DNA of 37,093 nucleotides, taken from Sphingomonadales bacterium. Lineage in GTDB: Bacteria; Pseudomonadota; Alphaproteobacteria; Sphingomonadales; Sphingomonadaceae. Shown one piece after another: positions 24,692-32,337 of this stretch. The DNA is taken from positions 1 to 37,093 of the forward strand of contig JAJTFR010000016.1 of assembly GCA_021298455.1 (NCBI GenBank), in the 5' to 3' direction. The position numbers were made by a program, and so were the translations under genes. The notes under the pieces were generated by a model. That model worked only from the letters and a program-made list of their open reading frames with translations, was not told the origin of the DNA and made no database searches. Each line of letters starts with the position of its first letter. The first letter of the stretch is position 1.

Positions 24692-25032
24692 GCAGCCCAC
24701 CTTTGCAATTTCGGCCGGATTTTCAGGAAGCCCCGATAAGCGCGTTCAAGCAGCCAGAGAATGAACGGGATGCGCGCAAGCAGCCCGAGCGGCCGCAAAA
24801 GTGGGATCGCACGCCACATCGCGGCAAAGGCAGCGGCGCCATCCAGCAACCGCTCATTTTCGAGGGCATGGAAACGGGCAAGCAGGGCCTCGCGATCAGT
24901 CGGACAGGCGGTATCGCCATCCGCCACATCGACAAAATCGATCCGCCCCAGCCGGTCGAGCCGCCGCATCAGCGCAATTTCACGCCGGCACAGCGGGCAT
25001 CCGCCATCAAACCAGACCGTCAACCGATTCAT
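24688..25032 (-). CDS. DCC (DUF393) thiol-disulfide oxidoreductase-like protein
   Basis: A 114-residue DCC-family protein, named for its N-terminal motif: here VWFDGGCPLCRREIALMRRL with C15 and C18 in the CPLC redox pair. The family is thioredoxin-like and predicted to act in disulfide exchange; no substrate is known. A hydrophobic C-terminal stretch (PLGLLARIPFILWLLERAY) suggests membrane contact. Its first codon overlaps the end of the photolyase gene by four bases (25029-25032) and its stop overlaps the start of the ABC1-kinase gene, so the three form one tightly coupled unit. Confidence 0.9.
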   Translation of the reverse strand: MNRLTVWFDGGCPLCRREIALMRRLDRLGRIDFVDVADGDTACPTDREALLARFHALENERLLDGAAAFAAMWRAIPLLRPLGLLARIPFILWLLERAYRGFLKIRPKLQRWAA

Positions 25033-26558
25033 ATGCCCCCATCCAGCGTGCCAAGGAAGCGCGCCGCATCGCCCGCAATCTCTGCCTTGCGGGGTTCGGC
25101 GAAACGATCATAGTTGCGCACCATCTGCGCCATGCGGGGGTTGCCTTTCAGTCGGTCGCGATGCCGGGCGACGAAATCCCAATAGAGATAGTTGAACGGG
25201 CAAGCCGATGTTCCAGCCTTGGCTTTCACCTCATATCTGCAGCCGCCGCAATAATCGGACATGCGGTCAATATATGCACCGCTTGCGGCATAAGGTTTGG
25301 ACGCCAGCAGGCCGCCATCGGCAAACTGGCTCATCCCCACTGTATTGGGCGCCTCCACCCATTCATAGGCGTCGGCATAGACGGCAAGATACCACTCATG
25401 CACCGCAAAGGGGTCGACCCCTGCGAGCATCGCGAAATTACCGGTGACCATCAGACGCTGGATATGGTGGGCATAGGCTTCATCACGCGTCTGTTCGACG
25501 CAGGCACGGATGCAGGCCATGTCGGTTTCGCCCGTCCAGTAAAAGGAGGGCAGCGGGCGGGTGGCACCGAGCGCGTTGCGGCGCACATAATCAGGCCCTT
25601 CGCGCCAATAGATGCCACGCACATATTCGCGCCAGCCGATAATCTGGCGGATAAAGCCCTCTACCGCGTTTAACGGCGCGCGACCGGCGCGATATTCTTC
25701 CTCGGCCGCGCGCGCCATGGCGAGCGGATCGAGAAGCCCACAATTGAGATAAAGCGCGACAACAGCATGGTAAAGAAACCGCTCATTGGCGAGCATCGCA
25801 TCCTGATAATCGCCAAAGCGCGGCAATGCAGTCTTCAAGAAATGGTCAAACGCCGCCTCGGCATCGGCGCGCCGCGTTGCAAACCAGAAGGGACGCAGCG
25901 TACCAAAATTTCCAGCGAAGCGCGCCTCGACAAGATCGAGCACCGCCTCCGTTATAGCATCCGGCGCAAAACGCAGCGGGCGCGGCATCAATAGATCGCG
26001 GCTGGCAGGTTTGCGATTGTCATGATCAAAATTCCACTGCCCGCCCGTCGGCTCCTCGCCATCCATCAGCAGCCCGGTTTTGCGCCGCATATCCCGGTAG
26101 AAATATTCCATGCGCAGCGCCTTGCGCCCCTTTGCCCAGGCATCAAACTCTGCATGGCTGGCAACAAAGCGGCTGTCGGGCAGGATTTCGAGATCAAGCA
26201 CGGCGTCAAGCGCGCGTAATTCGTCCAGCACCCGCCACTCACCCGCTTCGGTAACGCGCAACCGGATTGCCCCATGACGCTGGGCCGCCCGCAACACCTC
26301 ACCCGACAAGGAACCTGCATTGGCCGGATCGTCAAGCGTCACATAATCGACCACCCACCCCAGGTCGCGCAGTTCATCGGCAAAATGGCGCATTGCCGAA
26401 AAGAGGAAGGCGATTTTCTTTTGATGGTGCGGCACATAGCCGGCCTCAGCCATCACTTCGGCCATGAGTATGGCACAGTCCGAGGGGTCTGCGCCTTGCA
26501 GCGACGCGATCTTCGGGGTCAATTGATCGCCGAGAATGAGGATGAGCGTCTTGGCCAT
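25029..26558 (-). CDS. Iron-sulfur bacterial cryptochrome / (6-4) photolyase (PhrB-like)
   Basis: A 509-residue flavoprotein of the FeS-BCP / PhrB group, which repairs (6-4) photoproducts in blue light or senses it. The N-terminal antenna-binding domain opens with KTLILILGDQLTPKIASLQ. The FAD domain includes AVEGFIRQIIGWREYVRGIY and HHIQRLMVTGNFAMLAGV. Four cysteines have the 4Fe-4S ligand spacing of PhrB: C349, C437, C440 and C453 (MAC..., YCGGC, SACPFN). These are each one residue less than the published ligands as I recall them (350, 438, 441, 454). ATG 26558 is preferred to 26570. It leads the photolyase-DCC-ABC1 operon and is divergent from the DUF3429 gene, 90 bases away. Confidence 0.93.
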   Translation of the reverse strand: MAKTLILILGDQLTPKIASLQGADPSDCAILMAEVMAEAGYVPHHQKKIAFLFSAMRHFADELRDLGWVVDYVTLDDPANAGSLSGEVLRAAQRHGAIRLRVTEAGEWRVLDELRALDAVLDLEILPDSRFVASHAEFDAWAKGRKALRMEYFYRDMRRKTGLLMDGEEPTGGQWNFDHDNRKPASRDLLMPRPLRFAPDAITEAVLDLVEARFAGNFGTLRPFWFATRRADAEAAFDHFLKTALPRFGDYQDAMLANERFLYHAVVALYLNCGLLDPLAMARAAEEEYRAGRAPLNAVEGFIRQIIGWREYVRGIYWREGPDYVRRNALGATRPLPSFYWTGETDMACIRACVEQTRDEAYAHHIQRLMVTGNFAMLAGVDPFAVHEWYLAVYADAYEWVEAPNTVGMSQFADGGLLASKPYAASGAYIDRMSDYCGGCRYEVKAKAGTSACPFNYLYWDFVARHRDRLKGNPRMAQMVRNYDRFAEPRKAEIAGDAARFLGTLDGGI

Positions 26559-26648
26559 TGCTATTCCCACTAGGAACCGGACGGCGCTGCTGCACTACAG
26601 GCATAAGGTCGTGTTGGGGCCGTGCAGGCACACGTCTAAGCATCAGCC

Positions 26649-27101
26649 ATGACCACAAATTCGCGCACTGTGTCCGATTCCGCCAAATGGTTTGGCTATG
26701 CCGGGCTGTTGCCCCAGCTATTCGCGGTACTGATGCAGCTTGACGATGGCAGCCTGCGCTGGATCGCAATGGCGGGCGGCTATGGCTATGCCGCACTGAT
26801 CTTCAGCTTTCTCGGCGGGGTCTGGTGGGGGCTAGGCATTGCATCGCCCAATCCGCCGAAATGGCTGTTTGCCGCGGCGGTCGCGCCGAGCCTGATCGCG
26901 CTCGTCACTTATCTGCCTTGGACATGGGGCTGGCAATGGCCTGATCCATCACTTTGGATCATTGCCGCAGCACTGCTGCTATCGCCGCTGATCGACCTTG
27001 CATTGGCCCGTTCGATCGCACTGCCGGCAGGATGGCTGCGCCTGCGCGTCCATCTGTCGGTGGGCCTGGGGGCGCTGACTGCGATGCTTGCGCTGGCCTG
27101 A
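26649..27101 (+). CDS. DUF3429 integral membrane protein
   Basis: A 150-residue protein with four or five hydrophobic helices, about residues 14-31, 40-60, 70-88, 97-117 and 128-148. The pattern WFGYAGLLPQLFAVLMQL and YAALIFSFLGGVWWGLGIA, with the GGVWWG core, is the DUF3429 signature. Function unknown. It is divergent from the photolyase operon across 90 bases and may share its regulation; DUF3429 genes recur near photolyases in alphaproteobacteria, as far as I remember. It ends six bases before the convergent 2Fe-2S subunit gene. Confidence 0.85.
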   Translation: MTTNSRTVSDSAKWFGYAGLLPQLFAVLMQLDDGSLRWIAMAGGYGYAALIFSFLGGVWWGLGIASPNPPKWLFAAAVAPSLIALVTYLPWTWGWQWPDPSLWIIAAALLLSPLIDLALARSIALPAGWLRLRVHLSVGLGALTAMLALA

Positions 27102-27107
27102 GCCCGG

Positions 27108-27650
27108 TCAGTCCTTCAAGGCGCGCAGTGCAGGAACGGCGGCTGCCGCATCTTCGGAATTAATCCCCGGCGGCGGTGCGGCCGAAATCCGCGCTTCGCC
27201 CCGCATCACCCGTGCCGCACGCTGGATCGCATCGCGTAACCGGGGATAGACGCCACAACGGCAGATATTGGTAACGGCCGCGTCGATTTCGGCATCAGTA
27301 GGGTTGGCGTTTTTCTTCAACAACACTGCCGCCGCCATGATCATGCCGGGGGTGCAGAAACCGCATTGCACCGCGCCCGCCGCGACAAAGGCCTGTTGGA
27401 GCGGGTGACTGCGATCAACCGAGAGCTTTTCGATCGTGGTAACAAAGCGGCCCTCGGCCTCTGCCAGCGTGACAAGGCAGGATCGCAGCGCTTCACCATC
27501 AATATCGACAATGCATGCCCCGCAATCGCCCTGCCCGCAGCCGAATTTCGTACCGGTAAGGTTCGAGGCATCTCGCAACGCCCACAGCAAAGGCGTCTGC
27601 GGATCCATGCGATATTCGACCGGGCGGTCATTGACGGTTAGCTTGGTCAT
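27108..27650 (-). CDS. (2Fe-2S)-binding subunit of an isoquinoline-1-oxidoreductase / xanthine dehydrogenase-type enzyme, orphan
   Basis: A 180-residue electron-transfer subunit of molybdenum hydroxylases. The plant-ferredoxin-type cluster ligands are C38, C43, C46 and C58 (FGCGQGDCGAC...SC). The helical second cluster has C96, C99, C130 and C132 (QCGFC, NICRCG). This is the IorA/CoxS pattern. It has an Ala/Pro-rich C-terminal extension of about 25 residues (ISAAPPPGINSEDAAAAVPA) beyond the usual end. No molybdopterin-binding large subunit lies beside it; the nearest is the complete IorAB pair at 32338-34952. It might serve that enzyme or another one elsewhere. It is divergent from rpsU. Confidence 0.9.
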   Translation of the reverse strand: MTKLTVNDRPVEYRMDPQTPLLWALRDASNLTGTKFGCGQGDCGACIVDIDGEALRSCLVTLAEAEGRFVTTIEKLSVDRSHPLQQAFVAAGAVQCGFCTPGMIMAAAVLLKKNANPTDAEIDAAVTNICRCGVYPRLRDAIQRAARVMRGEARISAAPPPGINSEDAAAAVPALRALKD

Positions 27651-27755
27651 CGCCTTGCGTCGCTAAACCAGCTTTTCGTCTAGGTCCAGTTTCGATACAG
27701 GCTTTGCGCACGGGCTGCTTTTTGCTTACAACCCGCAGGAAAGCGGCATTCGCTC

Positions 27756-27782
27756 TTGTCATTCCTGCCATGCAGGTATAAA
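27756..27782 (+). promoter_or_regulatory. Candidate rpsU promoter
   Basis: TTGTCA (27756-27761) and TATAAA (27777-27782) are separated by 15 bases; shifting to CTTGTC gives 16. They resemble alphaproteobacterial sigma-70 boxes (CTTGAC / TATAAT-like). Transcription would begin near 27789, giving a leader of about 112 bases. The spacer is slightly short, so the match is tentative. Confidence 0.4.
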
Positions 27783-27795
27783 GGCCCCCTCGGTT

Positions 27796-27829
27796 CGCCG
27801 CCTTTGTTGCGCGGCGATTTTTGTTTTTT
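27796..27829 (+). promoter_or_regulatory. Terminator-like hairpin in the rpsU leader
   Basis: A 6-base stem CGCCGC/GCGGCG (27796-27801 with 27811-27816) with a 9-base loop is followed by A, TTTTTG and TTTTTT. It looks like a rho-independent terminator on the + strand, yet there is no + gene to terminate except DUF3429, which ends nearly 700 bases upstream and is separated by a gene on the other strand. It may be an attenuator or the end of a short leader RNA. Confidence 0.55.
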
Positions 27830-27900
27830 GCAGTCTTTCTGCGGGTTTTTTGCCTGCAAGCCGATTCGATTGCGGCAAAAGTTCGGAGTGTGGATTTTTT

Positions 27901-28107
27901 ATGCAGATTATCGTTCGCGAAAATAATGTGGACCAGGCGCTGCGTGCCCTGAAGAAGAAGTTGCAGCGTGAAGGCGTCTACCGCGAGATGAAGATGCGTC
28001 GTCATTACGAAAAGCCGTCGGAAAAGCGCGCCCGCGAAAAGGCCGCTGCAATCCGCCGCGCTCGCAAGATGGAGCGCAAGGCTGCAGAGCGTGACGGCAA
28101 CCGGTAA
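27901..28107 (+). CDS. rpsU: 30S ribosomal protein S21
   Basis: A 68-residue basic ribosomal protein, [20 protein letters not shown] continuing into [28 protein letters not shown]21 binds the 30S subunit near the anti-Shine-Dalgarno end of 16S rRNA and aids initiation. Length and sequence fit alphaproteobacterial S21. ATG 27901 follows GGAGTGTGGATTTTTT. The leader is unusually long and structured, with a terminator-like hairpin and T-rich stretches, and there is a solid terminator 24 bases after the stop. The gene stands alone, without the dnaG-rpoD partners seen in E. coli. Confidence 0.97.
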   Translation: MQIIVRENNVDQALRALKKKLQREGVYREMKMRRHYEKPSEKRAREKAAAIRRARKMERKAAERDGNR

Positions 28108-28131
28108 TCCGGTCTGAAACAATCAAAAAAT

Positions 28132-28160
28132 AGGGCGTCCGTTCGGGCGCTCTTTTTTTT
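28132..28160 (+). terminator. Rho-independent terminator after rpsU
   Basis: A 9-base stem AGGGCGTCC/GGGCGCTCT (28132-28140 with 28145-28153; two G-U pairs) with the loop GTTC is followed by seven T. It ends the rpsU message. Confidence 0.85.
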
Positions 28161-28238
28161 GTCCGCAAAGCCGTTAAGAGAGCCGCATCTGTTTAGGGGC
28201 CGCCTCTGCCCCGATCCGAACATAACAAGGAACAACAT

Positions 28239-28841
28239 ATGTCCGTCACCACTGTCCCCATCCAGCCGATCAAAAAAGGTTCGATCCCCAAATTTTGGGT
28301 CGGCATTGCGGCGCTGGCGCTGGCAGGCGGCGGACTTGCCTGGTGGGGCACAGCTGATATCCGTTCGGAATATAGCAGCGACGCACAGTTCCTGAAGGAC
28401 AATGCCGGCCAAGATGGCATCACCGTCACCAAGTCGGGCCTGCAGATCCAGACGATCCGTGGCGGCGAGGGCGCACCGCCGACCGACAATGATGTCGCGA
28501 TGATCTCCATCACCGGTACGCTTCGCGACGGCACCATTTTCCAGGAACCGGCATCGGGGCCGTTCCCGGTCTCGGGAGGCATTCCCGGCTTCACCGAAGC
28601 GCTGAAGCTGATGCAAAAAGGCGGCAAATACAAAATCTGGATCCCCAGCGAGATCGGCTATGGCGCAAGCGACATTCCCGATCCCAAGACGGGCGCAATT
28701 GCCATTCCGGGCGGAAGCATGCTGATCTTTGATGTCGAACTGACTGATTTCGTTTCGCGCGAACAGTTTGAAGCGGCCATGCAGGCACAGCAGAACGCCA
28801 TGCAGCAGGGCGCCGGTGCAGGTGGACCGCCGCCGCAATAA
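28239..28841 (+). CDS. FKBP-type peptidyl-prolyl cis-trans isomerase, membrane-anchored
   Basis: A 200-residue protein with an N-terminal TM anchor at about residues 21-38 (WVGIAALALAGGGLAWWG) that may also be a signal sequence, so the FKBP domain would lie in the periplasm. The domain at about 62-174 contains GGIPGFTEALKLMQKGGKYK, IWIPSEIGYG and GSMLIFDVELTDF, which carry the typical prolyl-binding residues. It catalyses cis-trans proline isomerisation in folding. A Gln/Ala/Gly/Pro-rich tail follows. ACAAGGAACAAC precedes ATG 28239. A small stem (CGCCC/GGGCG, 28850-28862) without a T-run follows the stop. Confidence 0.92.
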   Translation: MSVTTVPIQPIKKGSIPKFWVGIAALALAGGGLAWWGTADIRSEYSSDAQFLKDNAGQDGITVTKSGLQIQTIRGGEGAPPTDNDVAMISITGTLRDGTIFQEPASGPFPVSGGIPGFTEALKLMQKGGKYKIWIPSEIGYGASDIPDPKTGAIAIPGGSMLIFDVELTDFVSREQFEAAMQAQQNAMQQGAGAGGPPPQ

Positions 28842-28920
28842 GCGGCAATCGCCCTTCGGGCGTAACCTCCAGTTAACCGCTTATGGCTAGTCTTTCTGGG
28901 CAAACGCCCAGAGGATTCCC

Positions 28921-29844
28921 ATGACCTTTCAATTTGACCAATTTGCATCTGCCATCCGCGCCGGTGGCGCCATCACCGCGCGCGACACGCTTGCGCTGCG
29001 CCAATGGGTATGGGGCGACGGCATCTTGTCGCAAAGCGATGCGCAGGCCCTGTTCGAACTGAATTCTGGCGCGCAATCCAAAGACCCGGAATGGATCGCA
29101 TTCTTCACCGAAGCGCTGTGCGATTATGTGATCAACGGCACCGATCCCAAAGGCTATATTAGCGAAAAGGACGCACTGTGGGTGATTGAGGGCGTCGATA
29201 GCGACGGCCGAGTCGAAAGCGCCGCCGAGCTGGAGCTGCTGGTGCGGCTTTCGGAACGTGCGGTCGAACTGCCCAATGTCCTTAAATTCTACACACTCGA
29301 ACAGATCGAACGAAACATCATAAGCGGCGAAGGCCCAACCCGCGAGGGCGATAGCGTACCAAAAAGCGTAACCGCCGCCGAAGCCGCATTGCTGCGCCGG
29401 CTGGTATTCGCATCAGGCGGCATCGCTCCGCTGCATGTGTCACGCGAAGAGGCCGACATGCTGTTCCGCATCAAGGATGCTTGTCTCGATAGCGAAAACG
29501 CCCCTGAATGGGAAAAGCTGTTCGTGCAGGGCGTTGCCAACCATCTGCAAAGCTTTGCCGCTTATGCGCCCCTAACCCGTGATCGGGCGCAGCAACTGGA
29601 AGGTTTCATGCGCAACACCAGCCCATCCATCGGCCGCTTCTTTGGGCGTATGGCGCAGCTGGACCTGCAAGCGGGCTTTGCCGAAATCTTTCGCCCCAAA
29701 GCGCCCGGCCGCGACATCGAAGGTGAAGCAAACACCGCAGCGGAAGTGACCCTTGCCGAAAAAGGCTGGCTCGACGCCAAATTGGCCGAACGGGTCGGCA
29801 TCGATCGCTACGAAGCGGCGCTGCTGGATTTTGTCGCGGGCTAA
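28921..29844 (+). CDS. Hypothetical cytoplasmic protein with an internal duplication
   Basis: A 307-residue protein with no signal peptide and no TM segments, and no family that I recognise with certainty. Two stretches look homologous. Residues 20-72 hold LRQWVWGDGILSQSDAQALF ... DPEWIAFFTEALCDYV, and residues 150-212 hold LRRLVFASGGIAPLHVSREE ... APEWEKLFVQGVANHL. Between them, VDSDGRVESAAELELL (92-107) has the look of a TerB-like or degenerate EF-hand segment. The product is acidic and mostly helical by eye. It follows the FKBP gene by 79 bases with a GGATTCCC spacer and weak ribosome binding site. Its stop TAA is interlocked with the convergent EamA gene within a 16-base inverted repeat. 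Confidence 0.75.
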   Translation: MTFQFDQFASAIRAGGAITARDTLALRQWVWGDGILSQSDAQALFELNSGAQSKDPEWIAFFTEALCDYVINGTDPKGYISEKDALWVIEGVDSDGRVESAAELELLVRLSERAVELPNVLKFYTLEQIERNIISGEGPTREGDSVPKSVTAAEAALLRRLVFASGGIAPLHVSREEADMLFRIKDACLDSENAPEWEKLFVQGVANHLQSFAAYAPLTRDRAQQLEGFMRNTSPSIGRFFGRMAQLDLQAGFAEIFRPKAPGRDIEGEANTAAEVTLAEKGWLDAKLAERVGIDRYEAALLDFVAG

Positions 29845-29851
29845 AGCCCGC
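29836..29851. repeat. Inverted repeat containing both stop codons of a convergent gene pair
   Basis: GCGGGCT (29836-29842) and AGCCCGC (29845-29851) flank the centre AA. The stops of the 307-residue protein (TAA, 29842-29844) and of the EamA transporter (TAG on the minus strand, 29841-29843) both lie inside. It may act as a compact bidirectional stop signal; there is no T-run. Confidence 0.5.
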
Positions 29852-30665
29852 CAATTAGTGCAAGGGCAACACCCAAGCCGACCAGAAGCAGCCCCAGAAC
29901 CTCTCCCGGTTTGCGGCCCTCGTTCAGGTAAAATCGGCTGAACCCGAGCGTGAGGATCACTTCGATCTGGCCGACCGCGCGTACCAAGGCAACAGGCGCA
30001 GTGGCAAAACCCGTGAACCAGCAGGCCGAGCCCAATGCTGCAAGCAGCCCTACTTGCCCTGAGGTTCGCCAAGTCGCGATCACGCGCGGCAGTTGTTCCT
30101 TCTCCCGCCAGACGACATAACTGCCCTGCATGAGCGTCTGCCAAGCCTGAACCACAACCAATGCCAAAAGCGCCGCGAGCAGTTTGTCTGACGTGGCAAG
30201 TTCCAGCGAAGCGGATTTGACAAAAATCGAGGTCATGGTGAAACCCAATCCCGCTCCAAGACCGCACAAAGCCGCAGGCTGGATCATGTCGGACGGACGC
30301 AGCCTCTGTCCACCGGCAGCAACGATCATCACACCCGCAACACTGACCGCAATTCCGCAGGTCGTAAGCCAGCTAAGGGCGACATAGTTGCGATAGCCAA
30401 AGGCCATCAGCAAAAGGTTGGTACCGATGATTTGCGCAAAACCAGCCGCAGCGCAAAAGGCGAGGAATGGGAGGTGAATGGCTGGTATCTCAGGATTACG
30501 CCACACAACATACAGGCCAAGCAAAACCAGCCCGACAGGGAGCCCGTAAAGATAACGTACCAGCCCCGCCGCGTTGACCGAAAGCTCTGCACGCACCCGT
30601 TGCTGTACAGCTGTTCGCCAAGCCTGAAACAGCGCAGCAAGCAGCGTGGCAGGAAGCCAGATCAT
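29841..30665 (-). CDS. EamA/DMT-family transporter
   Basis: A 274-residue polytopic protein with about nine or ten hydrophobic helices arranged as two EamA repeats. The second repeat is shown by VGLLAALGSACWFTGFATAP followed by ALVRAVGQIEVILTLGFSRF, the family's helix 8-9 region, and the last helix VLGLLLVGLGVALALIGGL. Members export metabolites or amino acids; the substrate is unknown. Its ATG 30665 overlaps the TGA of the fumarase gene (ATGA), so it is translationally coupled to a TCA-cycle gene. An exporter of a related organic acid or metabolite is possible but unsupported. Confidence 0.85.
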   Translation of the reverse strand: MIWLPATLLAALFQAWRTAVQQRVRAELSVNAAGLVRYLYGLPVGLVLLGLYVVWRNPEIPAIHLPFLAFCAAAGFAQIIGTNLLLMAFGYRNYVALSWLTTCGIAVSVAGVMIVAAGGQRLRPSDMIQPAALCGLGAGLGFTMTSIFVKSASLELATSDKLLAALLALVVVQAWQTLMQGSYVVWREKEQLPRVIATWRTSGQVGLLAALGSACWFTGFATAPVALVRAVGQIEVILTLGFSRFYLNEGRKPGEVLGLLLVGLGVALALIGGL

Positions 30666-32185
30666 TCAGCTGGCTCGAGCAAACCCTCCTCGGCAATCTT
30701 CTTCTTCCACACCAAGGGTGCGGTAGTGTGGACATTTTCGCCGCTGGAATCGACCGCGACGGTCACAGGGAAGTCACTGACCTCAAATTCATAGATCGCC
30801 TCCATGCCGAGGTCTTCAAAGCCAACGACCTTGCTGCCCTTAATCGCGCGGGCGACCAGATAGGCGGCACCGCCCACGGCCATCAGATAGGCGCTCTTGT
30901 GCTTGGCAATTGCCTGTGTGGCGGCGGGTCCGCGTTCGGCCTTGCCGACGCAGCCCAAAAGCCCCTGTTCGAGCATCATGTCCATGAACTTGTCCATGCG
31001 CGTCGCGGTTGTGGGGCCGGCAGGGCCGACAATTTCCTCACCCACCGGATCGACCGGGCCGACATAATAGATCATCCGGCCTTTGAAGCTGACAGGCAGC
31101 TCCTCGCCCTTGGCCAGCATATCGGCGATGCGTTTGTGCGCAGCGTCGCGGCCGGTAAGCATCTTACCATTGAGCAGCAGGCGGTCACCCGCCTTCCAGC
31201 CCTGCACATCGGCGGCGGTCAGCGTGTCGAGATGGACGCGCTTGGCGGCGCTATCTGGCGCCCATTCGACCTTCGGCCATTCGTCCAGCTTGGGTGGCTC
31301 AAGATAGACAGGGCCGGCACCTTTCAGCGTGAAATGCGCATGGCGCGTGGCCGCACAATTGGGGATCATCGCAACGGGCTTTGACGCGGCATGGGTAGGA
31401 TAATCCATGATCTTGACGTCAAGGATCGTCGCCAGCCCGCCCAGCCCCTGCGCACCGATGCCGAGCGCATTGACCTTGTCGAAAATCTCGATGCGTAGAG
31501 CCTCGATATCATTCTGGGGCCCGCGCGCCTTCAATTGCGCCATATCGATCGCGCCCATCAGGCTTTCCTTGGCAAGCACCATCGCCTTTTCAGCCGTGCC
31601 GCCGATGCCGATGCCCAGCATTCCCGGCGGGCACCAGCCGGCACCCATTTGTGGAACCATTTCCAGCACCCAATCGACGATGCTGTCCGAAGGGTTCATC
31701 ATCTTGAACTTGGTCTTGTTCTCACTGCCTCCGCCCTTGGCCGCAACATCGAAGCTCACCTTGTCGCCCGGTACCATTTCGAGATGGACGACCGACGGCG
31801 TGTTGTCGCGTGTGTTGACGCGGGTGAAGGCAGGGTCCGCCAATATCGAGGCGCGCAGCTTGTTTTCGGGGTGAAGGTATGCGCGGCGAACGCCTTCGTC
31901 GATCACCTCTTGCAGCGAGCGGTGCGAGTCCAGAATGCATTGCTGGCCCCATTTGACGATCACGGTGACGATGCCGGTATCCTGGCAGATCGGGCGATGC
32001 CCCTCTGCGCACATGCGGCTATTGGTCAGGATCTGGGCAATCGCATCCTTGGCGGCCGGGCCTTGCTCCTTTTCATAGGCGTCCCCCAGCGCGCGAATAT
32101 AATCCATTGGATGGAAGTAAGAGATATATTGGAGCGCGTCGGCGACGCTTTCGATGATGTCATTTTCCCGGATGGTGACGGTCAT
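30662..32185 (-). CDS. Class I (iron-sulfur) fumarate hydratase
   Basis: A 507-residue oxygen-sensitive [4Fe-4S] fumarase that interconverts fumarate and malate in the TCA cycle. The N-terminal alpha domain and C-terminal beta domain are fused, as in E. coli FumA/FumB. Likely cluster ligands are C67 (RPICQDTG), C185 (GWCPPGMLGIGIGG) and C277 (PNCAATRH), with spacing close to that of the Leishmania enzyme. The beta domain has GRDAAHKRIADMLAKGE and YVGPVDPVGEEIVGPAGPTT. ATG 32185 is chosen for the AGGGA sequence upstream and the family-typical MTVTIRENDIIESVADAL. The EamA gene is coupled downstream. Confidence 0.95.
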   Translation of the reverse strand: MTVTIRENDIIESVADALQYISYFHPMDYIRALGDAYEKEQGPAAKDAIAQILTNSRMCAEGHRPICQDTGIVTVIVKWGQQCILDSHRSLQEVIDEGVRRAYLHPENKLRASILADPAFTRVNTRDNTPSVVHLEMVPGDKVSFDVAAKGGGSENKTKFKMMNPSDSIVDWVLEMVPQMGAGWCPPGMLGIGIGGTAEKAMVLAKESLMGAIDMAQLKARGPQNDIEALRIEIFDKVNALGIGAQGLGGLATILDVKIMDYPTHAASKPVAMIPNCAATRHAHFTLKGAGPVYLEPPKLDEWPKVEWAPDSAAKRVHLDTLTAADVQGWKAGDRLLLNGKMLTGRDAAHKRIADMLAKGEELPVSFKGRMIYYVGPVDPVGEEIVGPAGPTTATRMDKFMDMMLEQGLLGCVGKAERGPAATQAIAKHKSAYLMAVGGAAYLVARAIKGSKVVGFEDLGMEAIYEFEVSDFPVTVAVDSSGENVHTTAPLVWKKKIAEEGLLEPAE

Positions 32186-32295
32186 GGTGCAAATCCCTGC
32201 TGAATTTGGGCCTTCCCTTACGCACAGAACGCCGCCGTTCAACCCGAAAGTGCGGCAGCACGGCACAGCCGGTCATCATGCGGTGCAAAAGCCAA

Positions 32296-32318
32296 GGGGC
32301 CGGTATCGACCCGGCCCC
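32296..32318 (-). terminator. Probable terminator after the IorB-type gene
   Basis: A perfect 8-base stem GGGGCCGG/CCGGCCCC (32296-32303 with 32311-32318) with a 7-base loop lies 19 bases downstream of the IorB-type stop. On the minus strand it is followed by TTGGCTTTTG, an imperfect T-run. It separates the molybdoenzyme genes from fumarase. Confidence 0.65.
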
Positions 32319-32337
32319 GGCCAGTCAGCAGGTGCAA

